From contig JBJECG010000050.1 in NCBI GenBank assembly GCA_051870875.1, positions 1 through 64,000 on the forward strand: DNA of 64,000 nt, read 5' to 3'. Below the pieces are notes generated by a model. It was not told where the DNA came from. It saw nothing but the letters and a program-made list of their open reading frames with translations, and did not search any database. Positions 26,678 through 35,639 of this stretch are shown here, piece after piece. Source of the stretch: Aphodosoma sp051870875 (lineage in GTDB: Bacteria > Bacteroidota > Bacteroidia > Bacteroidales > Paludibacteraceae). Numbering within the stretch: position 1 is the stretch's first letter; each line of letters opens with the position of its first letter. A program made the position numbers and the translations under genes.

Positions 26678-27895
26678 ATGATTGACAAAAAGACACAAAG
26701 CTACATACTACAGCACAGAGATGAAGATATAAACAAACTTGAGTTGAAAGGCAAGCCGGACGGAGTGGATTCAACAACAGCCATGCAACAGATAGCAGCC
26801 TACCAGACGGCGCAGAAAAAGATACCTCTATGGGCTGCAAACCAAGATATCATCTACCCAAAACACCTGTCGGTGGAACAATGCTCAAGCCAGAATACCG
26901 CCATATTCAAAAGCCAGCTTGCGGGCAAGCTGTTCGGAGGGAAAAGGCCGTCAATGGCAGACCTTACCGGAGGCATGGGCGTGGACTGCAGTTTTATGGC
27001 ACGCAATGCATCCGAAGTGCACTACGTGGAGTGTGACGCAGAGTTGTGCGAAACGGCAGCGCATAATTTTAAGGCGTTGAAACAAGACCTATATTTCGGA
27101 CTTCCTACAGACATATCAGTTCACCGGTCAACGGCCGAACAATTTCTGAAAGGGAACAGTCTGAAATTCGACCTTCTTTACATAGATCCGGCGCGACGCA
27201 GCCCAAACGGCCGCAAACTGGTGTCCATAGCCGACTGCCAACCTGATGTAGCCCAACTTCTGCCCGCCATGTTTGCTATATCGCAGTACATAATGGTCAA
27301 ATTATCACCCATGCTGGACATACAAAAAGCATTGTGCGAACTCAGCAATGTCGAACACGTCCACATAATAGCATCGGGAAAAGAATGCAAGGAACTACTG
27401 CTGACACTGAACAGACAATACACCGCAACAGAACCGACAATCACAGCCGTTGACATAAGAAATGACGGTTCGTCCATATCATTCTCAGGTTTGATTTCAA
27501 CAGAGAAAAACCTAACTATCAACTACTCCGACCCACTCGGATATTTGTACGAACCTAACACATCATGCCTGAAATCAGGGCTGTTCAAAAGCATAGGCCG
27601 ACATTTCAACCTGAAAAAAATAAGCCAGCACGCACATCTATATACATCACATGAGTACACGGCCGACTTTCCGGGCAGAATATTTACGGTGCAAGAAACA
27701 TTGCCGTTCGACAAACGACAAATGGCTGCAACCGCAGCCAAATATCCAAAGGCAAATATCACAACCCGTCACTTTCCTCTGTGCGCAACCGACATGCACA
27801 AGAAATACAGAATTTCACCGGGAGGCGATATCTACCTGTTTGCAACCACAACGTCGGATATGAGAAAAATCATAATTGTCTGCAAAAAAGCATAG
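26678..27895 (+). CDS. THUMP-like domain SAM-dependent methyltransferase
   Basis: 405 residues. The class I methyltransferase core has the SAM-binding ADLTGGMGVDCSFMA motif (around 93-107), an acidic ribose-binding residue in HYVECDAELCETA, and a D-P-A-R-R active-site motif in LLYIDPARRS. The C-terminal third (from about residue 310) fits the THUMP-like domain that accompanies it in Bacteroidetes. Substrate is probably structured RNA (rRNA or tRNA), inferred from the domain pairing; no target is proven for this family. It ends 8 bp before a strong symmetric terminator. Confidence 0.85.
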   Translation: MIDKKTQSYILQHRDEDINKLELKGKPDGVDSTTAMQQIAAYQTAQKKIPLWAANQDIIYPKHLSVEQCSSQNTAIFKSQLAGKLFGGKRPSMADLTGGMGVDCSFMARNASEVHYVECDAELCETAAHNFKALKQDLYFGLPTDISVHRSTAEQFLKGNSLKFDLLYIDPARRSPNGRKLVSIADCQPDVAQLLPAMFAISQYIMVKLSPMLDIQKALCELSNVEHVHIIASGKECKELLLTLNRQYTATEPTITAVDIRNDGSSISFSGLISTEKNLTINYSDPLGYLYEPNTSCLKSGLFKSIGRHFNLKKISQHAHLYTSHEYTADFPGRIFTVQETLPFDKRQMAATAAKYPKANITTRHFPLCATDMHKKYRISPGGDIYLFATTTSDMRKIIIVCKKA

Positions 27896-27903
27896 TTTTC
27901 CCC

Positions 27904-27946
27904 AAAAAAGCAGTCATACTCCCAATGGGAGTATGACTGCTTTTTT
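27904..27946. terminator. Symmetric bidirectional terminator
   Basis: Perfect 21-bp arms (27904-27924 and 27926-27946) with one central base. The stem starts AAAAAAGCAG and ends CTGCTTTTTT, so it makes a U-run on both strands. It lies between the convergent methyltransferase and oxidoreductase gamma-subunit genes. Confidence 0.9.
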
Positions 27947-27971
27947 GCTATACAAGCGTAAACGGAAAGAC

Positions 27972-28517
27972 TTACCAGAGTTGTTTGATAATCTCACCAC
28001 CTTTGGTCATTGCAGCTTCGTTTGCAGGCAACAGTTTATGGTGACGCTCAGGAAGCGTTTTCTTCAACCCACGCATAACACTGTCCATTTCAACGATAGG
28101 ATCCACTTTCAACAACCCGCCAAGTATGAACATATTGAATGTCTTGGCTTGGTTGAGCTCCTGTGAAATTTTGGTAGCTTCCACTTGATAAACGTGGATA
28201 TCCTTGCGTTCAGGAAGACGTGTCATGCCTTGCGGATCGTAAATCATAATACCACCCGGTTTGACGCGAGACTCGAATTTATCCATTGAAGGCTGGTTCA
28301 GAACAACCACAATGTCGTATTTTTGAAGAAGTGGTGATGAAATCGGTTCATCACTGATGATAACTGTCACGTTGGCAGTACCACCACGTTGTTCGGGACC
28401 GTAGGCAGGCAACCAAGTTACCTCTTTGTCTTGCATAAGGCCGGCATAAGCCAGAATTTTACCCATTGACAAGACACCCTGACCACCGAAACCAGATATA
28501 CAAATTTCTCTTTTCAT
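27972..28517 (-). CDS. 2-Oxoacid:ferredoxin oxidoreductase, gamma subunit
   Basis: 181 residues from the ATG at 28517 (MKREICISGFGGQGVL); 12 residues encoded further upstream do not fit the family. The glycine-rich GFGGQGVLSMGKILAYAG motif and the GPEQRGGTANVTV segment define the gamma domain, which contributes to CoA binding. Last gene of the operon delta-alpha-beta-gamma. A 143-bp gap with an imperfect stem-loop just before its start separates it from beta, unlike the tight spacing of the other three. Confidence 0.93.
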   Translation of the reverse strand: MKREICISGFGGQGVLSMGKILAYAGLMQDKEVTWLPAYGPEQRGGTANVTVIISDEPISSPLLQKYDIVVVLNQPSMDKFESRVKPGGIMIYDPQGMTRLPERKDIHVYQVEATKISQELNQAKTFNMFILGGLLKVDPIVEMDSVMRGLKKTLPERHHKLLPANEAAMTKGGEIIKQLW

Positions 28518-28527
28518 ATTTTTTGAT

Positions 28528-28568
28528 GCCCTCATACTCAGTATGGAATACACGCTGATATGAGGGGC
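28528..28568 (-). promoter_or_regulatory. Imperfect stem-loop in the beta-gamma leader
   Basis: GCCCTCATACTCAG (28528-28541) pairs imperfectly with CTGATATGAGGGGC (28555-28568). In mRNA the structure ends about 10 nt before the gamma-subunit ATG, so it may influence translation or protect a processed 5' end. No function is shown. Confidence 0.35.
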
Positions 28569-28660
28569 TTGGTTTTAATGGATTAGAATACTGTTAATTA
28601 AAAACATCCTTCTTATTTGCTGCCGACATGTCCGGCCGGCCAACCAATAATGGAAGATGA

Positions 28661-29467
28661 TTATTCGATACCTTTTTCTGCTTTGATTTCAGCGTAAGTC
28701 TTTTTCTGAGTGTCTTTGATGTCGCCGAGAGGATATTTAACGAACATGTTTTCCTCCAACCATTTGTTGGCAGCGACAGGAGTCATTTTCCAACCTGTGT
28801 TACAGTGCGATACAAATTCAACTACAGAAGTACCTTTTCCTGCCATTGAGTTTTCGAAAGCTTTGCGGATAGCTTTTTTAGCTTTGATGATATTTGCCAC
28901 TTTGTGTGTGCTCTGACGGGTGACATAGCAAGTGCCATCGAGTTTAGCAAGAAGTTCGCTTATTTTCAACGGGAAGCCGTATATATCTGTGTTACGACCA
29001 TAAGGGCATGTAGCTGTTTTCATGCCTTCGAGAGTAGTAGGAGCCATCTGTCCGCCGGTCATACCGTAAATACCGTTGTTTACGAAGAAAATGACTATAT
29101 TTTCTCCGCGGTTGCAAGCATGTATTGTTTCGGCAGTACCGATAGCAGCGAGGTCACCATCACCTTGATATGTGAACACCACGTTTTCAGGAGAAAGACG
29201 TTTGACTGCAGTAGCAAGTGCAGGTGCACGGCCGTGAGCAGCCTCGAGCCAGTCGATATCCAAATAGTTGTATGCGAATACAGCACAACCGACAGGAGCA
29301 ATACCTACCGCTTTGTCCTGGATTCCCATCTCTTCGATAACTTCTGCGATTAGTTTGTGAATTACACCGTGACTGCAACCCGGGCAGTAGTGCATCACAT
29401 TGTCGGTCATCACCTTGGTTTTACCATAAACCAGGTTTTCGGGTTTGATTATATCTTCTTTTGTCAT
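28661..29467 (-). CDS. 2-Oxoacid:ferredoxin oxidoreductase, beta subunit (TPP-binding)
   Basis: 268 residues. Thiamine-diphosphate binding is marked by YQGDGDLAAIGTAETIHAC followed by NNGIYGMTGGQ; HYCPGCSHGVIHKL near the N-terminus is the family start. With the alpha subunit it oxidatively decarboxylates a 2-oxoacid to acyl-CoA and passes electrons to ferredoxin. Overall similarity is to the VorB-type (branched-chain or 2-oxoglutarate) group rather than the single-chain pyruvate enzyme; substrate is not certain. It follows alpha after 12 bp. Confidence 0.94.
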   Translation of the reverse strand: MTKEDIIKPENLVYGKTKVMTDNVMHYCPGCSHGVIHKLIAEVIEEMGIQDKAVGIAPVGCAVFAYNYLDIDWLEAAHGRAPALATAVKRLSPENVVFTYQGDGDLAAIGTAETIHACNRGENIVIFFVNNGIYGMTGGQMAPTTLEGMKTATCPYGRNTDIYGFPLKISELLAKLDGTCYVTRQSTHKVANIIKAKKAIRKAFENSMAGKGTSVVEFVSHCNTGWKMTPVAANKWLEENMFVKYPLGDIKDTQKKTYAEIKAEKGIE

Positions 29468-29479
29468 GACTGTCTGTGA

Positions 29480-30559
29480 TTATTTGTTGAATTTTTTAGT
29501 AAGAGCTTCATAAACTTCCTCAGCAGTTGGCACCATACCACCCTGACGACCGAAGAACTCTACGGGTACGCGACCGTTGACAGCGAGACGAACGTCCTCT
29601 ACCATTTGACCGGCACTCATCTCTACTGCGAGGAATCCTTTTACGCGGGTAGCGAGTTCCTGTATTTTCTTGGTTGGGAATGGGAACAGCGTGATGAGAC
29701 GCAATACTCCGAGTTTGATACCGTTGGCGCGGGCGATTTCAACAGCCGACTTACAAACGCGAGCTGAAGATCCGAATGCAACGCATACATATTCGGCATC
29801 GTCCAAATGAAACTCTTCGAAACGTACTTCGTTTTCTTCGATAGTGCGGTATTTTGCCTGAAGAGCGAGGTTACGCTGTTCCATAACTTCAGGGTTCATC
29901 TCGAGCGAAGTAATGATGTTGCGCGCACGATCAGCGGTTTTACCGGTAGTAGCCCAAGGGCATTGAGCTATAAGCTGCTCGCGGGTGCGACGTGGTTTCT
30001 GTTCAGGGAGAACCACTTTTTCCATCATCTGACCGATAACACCGTCAGAAAGCATCAAGACAGGGTTACGATATTTGAATGCAAGGTCGAATCCGAGGCT
30101 TACGAAGTCGGCCATTTCCTGTACTGTAGCCGGAGCAAGGACAATCATATGATAGTCACCGTGTCCACCGCCTTTCACAGACTGGAAATAGTCGGCCTGA
30201 GACGGCTGGATAGTACCAAGACCGGGACCGCCACGCATAACGTTAAGAATCAAGCAAGGAAGATCTGCAGCTGCAATATATGAAATACCTTCCTGTTTCA
30301 AACTAACGCCTGGAGATGATGAAGATGTCATCACCATTTTACCAGCGCCAGCACCAGCGTAGACCATATTGATAGCTGACACTTCACTCTCAGCCTGAAG
30401 AACCACCATACCAGTATCTTCCCAAGGTTTGAGTTCCTGCAAAGTTTCCATAACCTCAGACTGAGGTGTAATAGGATAACCGAAATAGCCGTCGCAACCA
30501 GAACGCACCGCAGCGTGAGCGAAAGCTTCATTACCTTTCATTAATCTTACTTCTTCCAT
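29480..30559 (-). CDS. vorB: 2-Oxoacid:ferredoxin oxidoreductase, alpha subunit (VorB type)
   Basis: 359 residues. The N-terminal pyrimidine-binding domain has GYPITPQSEVMETL and the family SSSSPGVSLKQEGISYIAAA and GGPGLGTIQPSQADY stretches; the C-terminal transketolase-like domain includes FLAVEMSAGQMVEDV. Such proteins are usually annotated 3-methyl-2-oxobutanoate dehydrogenase subunit VorB, converting branched 2-oxoacids to acyl-CoAs, but closely related enzymes use 2-oxoglutarate. It follows the ferredoxin-like delta subunit by 16 bp. Confidence 0.93.
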   Translation of the reverse strand: MEEVRLMKGNEAFAHAAVRSGCDGYFGYPITPQSEVMETLQELKPWEDTGMVVLQAESEVSAINMVYAGAGAGKMVMTSSSSPGVSLKQEGISYIAAADLPCLILNVMRGGPGLGTIQPSQADYFQSVKGGGHGDYHMIVLAPATVQEMADFVSLGFDLAFKYRNPVLMLSDGVIGQMMEKVVLPEQKPRRTREQLIAQCPWATTGKTADRARNIITSLEMNPEVMEQRNLALQAKYRTIEENEVRFEEFHLDDAEYVCVAFGSSARVCKSAVEIARANGIKLGVLRLITLFPFPTKKIQELATRVKGFLAVEMSAGQMVEDVRLAVNGRVPVEFFGRQGGMVPTAEEVYEALTKKFNK

Positions 30560-30575
30560 GACCTTTGGATTACTT

Positions 30576-30800
30576 TTAGAGGGTTACTTTATAAACAGTT
30601 AAACAAGCGTCCGGACATACATAGCCGCAAGAGCAACAACCTACGCAAGCGTCTTGATCAACCATCTCTGCATAGTTGTAACCTTTGGCATTTACCTGAG
30701 ACGCCAATCCCAGAACTTTGGACGGGCATGCTGCTACACACAGGCCGCATCCTTTGCAGCGTTCAGTATCAACAACGACTGCACCTTTGAATTTTGCCAT
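30576..30800 (-). CDS. 2-Oxoacid:ferredoxin oxidoreductase, delta subunit (2x[4Fe-4S])
   Basis: 74 residues with two complete cluster motifs: CKGCGLCVAACP and CVGCCSCGYVCPDACL, enough cysteines for two [4Fe-4S] centres plus one extra Cys. It carries electrons from the catalytic subunits to free ferredoxin. First gene of the operon; a long leader of about 140 nt separates it from the TAAATTTG box at 30943. Confidence 0.95.
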   Translation of the reverse strand: MAKFKGAVVVDTERCKGCGLCVAACPSKVLGLASQVNAKGYNYAEMVDQDACVGCCSCGYVCPDACLTVYKVTL

Positions 30801-31115
30801 AGTATTATAATTAAAAATTTAAAGTAAATTGTCAGTTTTCTGCACTTTGTATGTCAATCTCCATAACAAGTGTCATAGCAGGTTGAAACGAAAGCTCACC
30901 ATACGAATACGGACAGTGTAGTATGTCCGGCATTTCATCCCGCAAATTTACGTAATTTTTTCCGGACAGCCAAGTGTATTCATACATAATTTTTCTACTG
31001 TGCAGGGATATATGGGCAATGATGTTGATTTCCGATGCAGAGAATGACCGGTGCAATTATAAATCGTGGTACAGAGGCAAGAATTCCGGAATCAAGGATA
31101 TATAGACGAAAAACA
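30801..31115. other. Leader/intergenic region before the oxidoreductase operon
   Basis: 315 bp between the delta-subunit start and the pepO terminator. It contains the minus-strand promoter box at 30943-30950 and a GAATTCCGGAATC partial palindrome at 31081-31093. The A/T-rich segment just before the delta ATG looks like a normal translation leader. No convincing coding frame is seen. Confidence 0.6.
30943..30950 (-). promoter_or_regulatory. -7 box for the oxidoreductase operon (TAAATTTG)
   Basis: Minus-strand TAAATTTG inside TACGTAAATTTGCG (30941-30954), preceded by an A-run. It is identical over 14 nt to the nrdJ promoter core. Confidence 0.6.
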
Positions 31116-31149
31116 GCAAGGCGATATATGTGAAGATATATCGCCTTGC
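31116..31149 (-). terminator. Rho-independent terminator of pepO
   Basis: Perfect 14-bp stem (arms 31116-31129 and 31136-31149, GCAAGGCGATATAT) with a 6-nt loop. On the minus strand it is followed by a T-rich CTGTTTTTCG. It lies about 67 bp past the pepO stop. Confidence 0.8.
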
Positions 31150-31216
31150 AGAAAGTGGTTATGAGAATAATTTTTCCAAGTCCAATTGTACGGTCAAACC
31201 CAAGCGTGACGCAGGG

Positions 31217-33241
31217 TTACCAAATGGATACACGTTTTTCGGGCGCAATGTACATCGGGTCGTTTTCGGTGATGCCGAATGCATCGTACCAAGCATTGAT
31301 ATGCGGAAGAGCTCCGTCGACGCGCCATTTGCCGAGTGAATGCGGGTCAGTTTTGGTACGGCGGATAATCTCTTCAGGACGGATGTTGCCGGCCCAGACA
31401 CCTGCATACGCAATGAAGAAACGCTGGTCTGGTGTCAGCCCATCGACAACAGGCAGATCAGCATCTTTGGTAGCATTCTTGAATGCGTGGTAAGCGACTT
31501 GCAGACCTCCGTGGTCGGCGATGTTTTCACCGAGAGTGAATGCACCGTTTGCATGAAGCCCCTCGTCATTTACAATGATACCGTCGAAGAAGTCACGCAT
31601 AACGGCAGTACGAGCCTCGAAACGCGCTTTGTCTTCGGGTGTCCACCAGTTGTTGAAGTTACCGTCCTTATCGAAATTGCAACCTTGGTCGTCAAATCCG
31701 TGGGTTACCTCATGGGCGATAACGACACCAATAGCTCCATAGTTGAAGGCATCATCGGCATTCATATCGAAGAACGGATACTGAAGGATTCCTGCCGGGA
31801 AACAGATTTCGTTGGTAGTAGGATTGTAGTATGCATTGACGGTTTGGGGTGTCATGTACCAATCGTCCTTATCAACGGGTTTGGTGATTTTCTCCATCAT
31901 GATGGCATTGTTAAACTCATTGACAGCCTTGATATTATCCCAATAAGATATTTCGGGATTGATGGTAAGCGGAGTGTAATCGCGCCATTTGTCAGGATAA
32001 CCGACTTTTACGTAGAAAGCAGAGAGTTTCTCATGTGCTTTTGCCTTAGTGGCATCAGACATCCAATCGAGGTTGTCAATACGCTCGCCGTAAGCGGTCA
32101 AGAGGTTCTGCACCAGAGTTTCCATACGGTGTTTTGCATCTTCGGAGAAATATTTTGCAACATACATCTGACCGACGGCCTCGCCGAGAGAACCATCGAC
32201 AGTAGAGACGGCACGTTTCCAACGCGGAGACTGCTCCTGTTTTCCAGAGATAACTTTGCCGTAGAACTCGAAGTTCTGAGCATCGAAATCGGCACTGAGA
32301 TATGGAGCGGCAGCATCAATCAAATGCCATTTCATATATTGTTTCAAGGCATCCAAGTCGGTGTCATTGATAATGGCGATAGCTTCGCGGACCGGTTCAG
32401 GCTGTGATACGCTGATTTCGGCAGCGGCAGAAGCTCCGGCAGCTGTCAAATAAGCTTTCCAATCGAAACCTGGGAATTGTACTTCAAGTGAATCGACATC
32501 AAATTTGTGATAGTTCTTCTCGGTATCACGGAGCAAAACCTGAGAATAGTGTGCCGTGGCAAGACGGGTCTCGACAGCCATGATTTGCTCGGTGGCACGT
32601 GCAGCGTCTTCTTCGGTATAACCAGCCAGCACCAACATTTTGGCGATGTGCTTGCGATACTCATTGCGGATGTTCTGCATTGATTCCGATTCGTCGAGAT
32701 AATAGTCGCGCTCACCCATAGAGATGCCGGACTGATAAGTCTGGAGCAGGTTTTTCTTGCTATCCATCATATCTGCATCAACATACACAGAGAAGAAGAG
32801 GTCGGCATGAAGTCTGCCCATAAGTCCTGCTATTTCGGCGCGGTCAGCAATTGCATCTATACGCTCCAAGTCAGCCAAAACAGGAGCCATACCGTCCTTA
32901 TTAAGACGGGCAGTATCCATAGCGAGATTGTACAAGTCGCCTATTTTCTGAGCAACAGTGCCGGCTTCATTGGTTTTAGCAGCAATCTCCTCAATGAGAG
33001 ATCTGAGTTGTTCACGATTGTTCTCTGCCAATTGGTCGAAAGAGCCGAACCGAGAATATTCATCTGTAAGGGGATTGAGTTTCTGCCAACCACCAGTAGC
33101 GTACTGATAGAAACTTACACCTGGTTGGGCTGTAGGATCCATATTTTCCGTACGGATGCCTACCGATTGTTGTCCATCTTTATTGCAGCAACCTGACGCC
33201 ACAACGGCCAAAGCCATCAATGGGAAAAAAATCTTTTTCAT
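31217..33241 (-). CDS. pepO: M13 family metallopeptidase (PepO/neprilysin-like), lipoprotein
   Basis: 674 residues. A signal peptide ends in VVASGC, a probable lipobox with Cys18, so the enzyme is likely membrane-anchored outside the cytoplasm. The C-terminal catalytic domain has the zinc motif HEVTHGFDDQG and the third-ligand ENIADHGG motif. VNAYYNPTTNEICFPAGILQ is the family's substrate-binding stretch. M13 enzymes cut oligopeptides on the amino side of hydrophobic residues, fitting peptide scavenging. It has its own promoter box at 33336 and a terminator. Confidence 0.95.
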   Translation of the reverse strand: MKKIFFPLMALAVVASGCCNKDGQQSVGIRTENMDPTAQPGVSFYQYATGGWQKLNPLTDEYSRFGSFDQLAENNREQLRSLIEEIAAKTNEAGTVAQKIGDLYNLAMDTARLNKDGMAPVLADLERIDAIADRAEIAGLMGRLHADLFFSVYVDADMMDSKKNLLQTYQSGISMGERDYYLDESESMQNIRNEYRKHIAKMLVLAGYTEEDAARATEQIMAVETRLATAHYSQVLLRDTEKNYHKFDVDSLEVQFPGFDWKAYLTAAGASAAAEISVSQPEPVREAIAIINDTDLDALKQYMKWHLIDAAAPYLSADFDAQNFEFYGKVISGKQEQSPRWKRAVSTVDGSLGEAVGQMYVAKYFSEDAKHRMETLVQNLLTAYGERIDNLDWMSDATKAKAHEKLSAFYVKVGYPDKWRDYTPLTINPEISYWDNIKAVNEFNNAIMMEKITKPVDKDDWYMTPQTVNAYYNPTTNEICFPAGILQYPFFDMNADDAFNYGAIGVVIAHEVTHGFDDQGCNFDKDGNFNNWWTPEDKARFEARTAVMRDFFDGIIVNDEGLHANGAFTLGENIADHGGLQVAYHAFKNATKDADLPVVDGLTPDQRFFIAYAGVWAGNIRPEEIIRRTKTDPHSLGKWRVDGALPHINAWYDAFGITENDPMYIAPEKRVSIW

Positions 33242-33335
33242 TTTATTTGTAATTTAAGTTTTTAGTTTGAATATAATTTCTTGACCCAATAATCAAACGC
33301 ACATAAACATAGAACGGCATATGCACGGTTGAAGA

Positions 33336-33343
33336 CAAAGATA
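33336..33343 (-). promoter_or_regulatory. -7 box for pepO (TATCTTTG)
   Basis: Minus-strand TATCTTTG, 95 nt before the pepO ATG and downstream of the thrS stop, so pepO can be transcribed independently of thrS. No clear -33 element. Confidence 0.5.
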
Positions 33344-33370
33344 TTTCAGCCGCGTCCGTATCCCTTGTTT

Positions 33371-35314
33371 TTAGAATTCACTCAACATCTGCCGAACGAT
33401 TTCGTTGACTTTTCCGGCAAATTCTTCAGGTGTCATCACACCTTGATCGCCTTCACCCTGACGACGAACAGATACATTACCTTCATTCATCTCATTTTCA
33501 CCGACTATGAGGAGATAAGGAATACGTTTCAGTTCGTTATCGCGAATTTTACGTCCGATCTTCTCATTACGGTCGTCAACTATGGCGCGAACGTCACATT
33601 GCAAAAGTTTGTCGGCGACTTCGCGGGCGTAGCCGTTGTATTTTTCAGAAATAGGAAGTACAACCGCCTGATCAGGAGTAAGCCACAACGGGAATTTACC
33701 CCCGGTATGTTCGATAAGCACAGCCACAAAACGCTCCATTGAGCCGAACGGTGCACGGTGAATCATGACAGGGCGGTGCTTCTGGTTGTCGGCACCAGTA
33801 TATTCAAGCTGAAAACGTTCGGGGAGGTTATAGTCGACCTGGATGGTACCAAGCTGCCATTTACGTCCGATGGCATCGCGAACCATAAAATCGAGTTTTG
33901 GGCCATAAAATGCAGCCTCACCAATTTCCATCCTGGCTTTCAGGCCTTTGTATTCACAGGCCTCTATGATGGCTGCTTCAGCCTTTTCCCATACTTCATC
34001 GGAACCGATGTATTTCTCATGATTATTGGGGTCGCGAAGAGAAATTTGGGCTTCAAAATTCTCGAAGTTCAGAGCCTTGAAGATAATGAATATAATATCC
34101 ATCACTTTCATGAACTCCTCTTTGAGCTGGTCGGGGCGGCAGAAGATGTGAGCATCGTCCTGGGTGAATGAACGAACACGGGTAAGACCATGAAGTTCAC
34201 CACTCTGCTCATAACGGTAAACAGTACCAAACTCAGCATAACGTAGAGGCAGATCCTTGTAGGAATGAGGAGAAACTTTATAAATCTCACAATGGTGGGG
34301 GCAGTTCATCGGTTTTAGCAGATATTCCTCACCTTCTTCTGGCGTATGAATAGGCTGGAACGAATCTTTACCGTATTTGGCATAGTGTCCGGAAGTGACC
34401 CACAACTCTTTTTGTCCGATGTGGGGGGTCATCACCTGCTGATAGCCAAAGCGTTTTTGGATACGTTTCAAGAATTCTTCGAGACGCAGACGAAGAGCCG
34501 TGCCTTTCGGCAGCCAAAGAGGCAACCCCTTGCCGACAGCATCGGAGAAAGCAAAAAGTTCAAGTTCTCTGCCAATTTTGCGGTGGTCGCGTTTCTTAGC
34601 CTCTTCCATAATGGCAAGATATTCGTCGAGCATCTTCTTTTTCGGGAAAGAGATACCGTAGATACGTGTCATTTGAGGGCGTTTCTCATCACCGCGCCAA
34701 TAAGCGCCTGCCACACTGAGAAGTTTTATTGCTTTGATCTCTGATGTATTCACAAGATGCGGGCCGCGGCAAAGGTCGGTAAACTTCCCCTGGGTATAGA
34801 TGGTAATGGTACCGTCCTGAAGGTCGTTTATCAACTCACACTTGTAAGTTTCACCCCTTCCGGAGAACATTTTCAAGGCATCGGTTTTGGAAATATCAGA
34901 ACGGACTACCGCTTCTTTGCGAGAAACAAGTTCCGCCATTTTCTTTTCAATGGCAGGGAAGTCAGACTCTTTAATCACAGTACCTCCGGCCGGCATCACA
35001 TCGTAATAGAAGCCATTTTCGATAGCAGGGCCGATACCAAACTGAATACCGGGATACAACTCCTGCAAGGCTTCAGCCATCAGATGTGCAGATGTATGCC
35101 AAAAAGCATGTTTCGCCTGGTCATCCTCCCACTTGTGCAGTTTGATAGAACAATCGCACTCTATAGGACGGTTCGTTTCTACGATTTCGCCGTTGACAGA
35201 TGCCGCCAGTATATCGGCAGCAAGGCGGGGAGAGACAGATTCTGCAATTTGGAAAGCGGTAATGCCTGATGCATATTCACGTACCGATCCATCAGGAAAA
35301 GTTACTTGTATCAT
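33371..35314 (-). CDS. thrS: Threonine--tRNA ligase
   Basis: 647 residues from the ATG at 35314 (MIQVTFPDGSVREYASG), the standard bacterial start; an earlier frame opening at 35392 adds 26 unrelated residues. Domains in order: TGS (about 1-60), editing domain with HTSAHLMAEALQ and the later Cys/His zinc-like set, class II catalytic core with zinc Cys and ATP loop (MNCPHHCEIY, RYEQSGE, HRAPFGSMERF) and C-terminal anticodon-binding domain. It charges tRNA-Thr and edits Ser-tRNA-Thr. A -7 box lies about 100 nt upstream; no translation factor gene infC follows it. Confidence 0.97.
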   Translation of the reverse strand: MIQVTFPDGSVREYASGITAFQIAESVSPRLAADILAASVNGEIVETNRPIECDCSIKLHKWEDDQAKHAFWHTSAHLMAEALQELYPGIQFGIGPAIENGFYYDVMPAGGTVIKESDFPAIEKKMAELVSRKEAVVRSDISKTDALKMFSGRGETYKCELINDLQDGTITIYTQGKFTDLCRGPHLVNTSEIKAIKLLSVAGAYWRGDEKRPQMTRIYGISFPKKKMLDEYLAIMEEAKKRDHRKIGRELELFAFSDAVGKGLPLWLPKGTALRLRLEEFLKRIQKRFGYQQVMTPHIGQKELWVTSGHYAKYGKDSFQPIHTPEEGEEYLLKPMNCPHHCEIYKVSPHSYKDLPLRYAEFGTVYRYEQSGELHGLTRVRSFTQDDAHIFCRPDQLKEEFMKVMDIIFIIFKALNFENFEAQISLRDPNNHEKYIGSDEVWEKAEAAIIEACEYKGLKARMEIGEAAFYGPKLDFMVRDAIGRKWQLGTIQVDYNLPERFQLEYTGADNQKHRPVMIHRAPFGSMERFVAVLIEHTGGKFPLWLTPDQAVVLPISEKYNGYAREVADKLLQCDVRAIVDDRNEKIGRKIRDNELKRIPYLLIVGENEMNEGNVSVRRQGEGDQGVMTPEEFAGKVNEIVRQMLSEF

Positions 35315-35639
35315 AATATATATTAATGTGTTAAAGGAGACCCCCGACCACGCCATACAAGCGGCACAATCTATAGAAAGAGCCTCCCACAAAATTCGCG
35401 TCTACAGAGATGCAAAATTACAAAAAATCTCTGGAAATGCCGCAGAAAAAGGGAGAAATGACGCGATATTGACCTTTCTCCCAAAAATATAAATATCTTT
35501 TTAAGGGGTACTATTTATATGGTGTATATCAAACTGATATAAGTTATAGAATCCGATTCAAGTCCAGGATACGTACACATATCAGGTCTTCTATAAGGCA
35601 TCAACGACTGGAGACTGAGCGCATCACACCGAAAATACG
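35315..35639. other. thrS leader and upstream intergenic region
   Basis: 325 bp. It contains the minus-strand thrS promoter box at 35413-35420. CAGAGAT (35405-35411) and ATCTCTG (35428-35434) flank that box as an inverted repeat. The remainder up to the unknown gene at 35640 is A/T-rich with nothing recognisable, and no tRNA or coding frame was found. Confidence 0.55.
35413..35420 (-). promoter_or_regulatory. -7 box for thrS (TAATTTTG)
   Basis: Minus-strand TAATTTTG about 100 nt before the thrS ATG, flanked by the 7-bp inverted repeat CAGAGAT/ATCTCTG. The flanking repeat could be an operator or chance. Confidence 0.5.

Noticed and set aside
30832..31056. Minus-strand 74-codon frame before the ferredoxin-like subunit gene
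   Set aside because: It runs over the operon promoter box, lacks a recognisable domain and is better explained as leader sequence.
31340..32407. Plus-strand open frame of 355 codons inside pepO
   Set aside because: Antisense to the M13 peptidase domain with its HExxH motif; no family features in the shadow frame.
35315..35639. T-box-like regulation of thrS
   Set aside because: No T-box sequence or specifier stem is visible in the ~100-nt leader, and T-boxes are not expected in this phylum.
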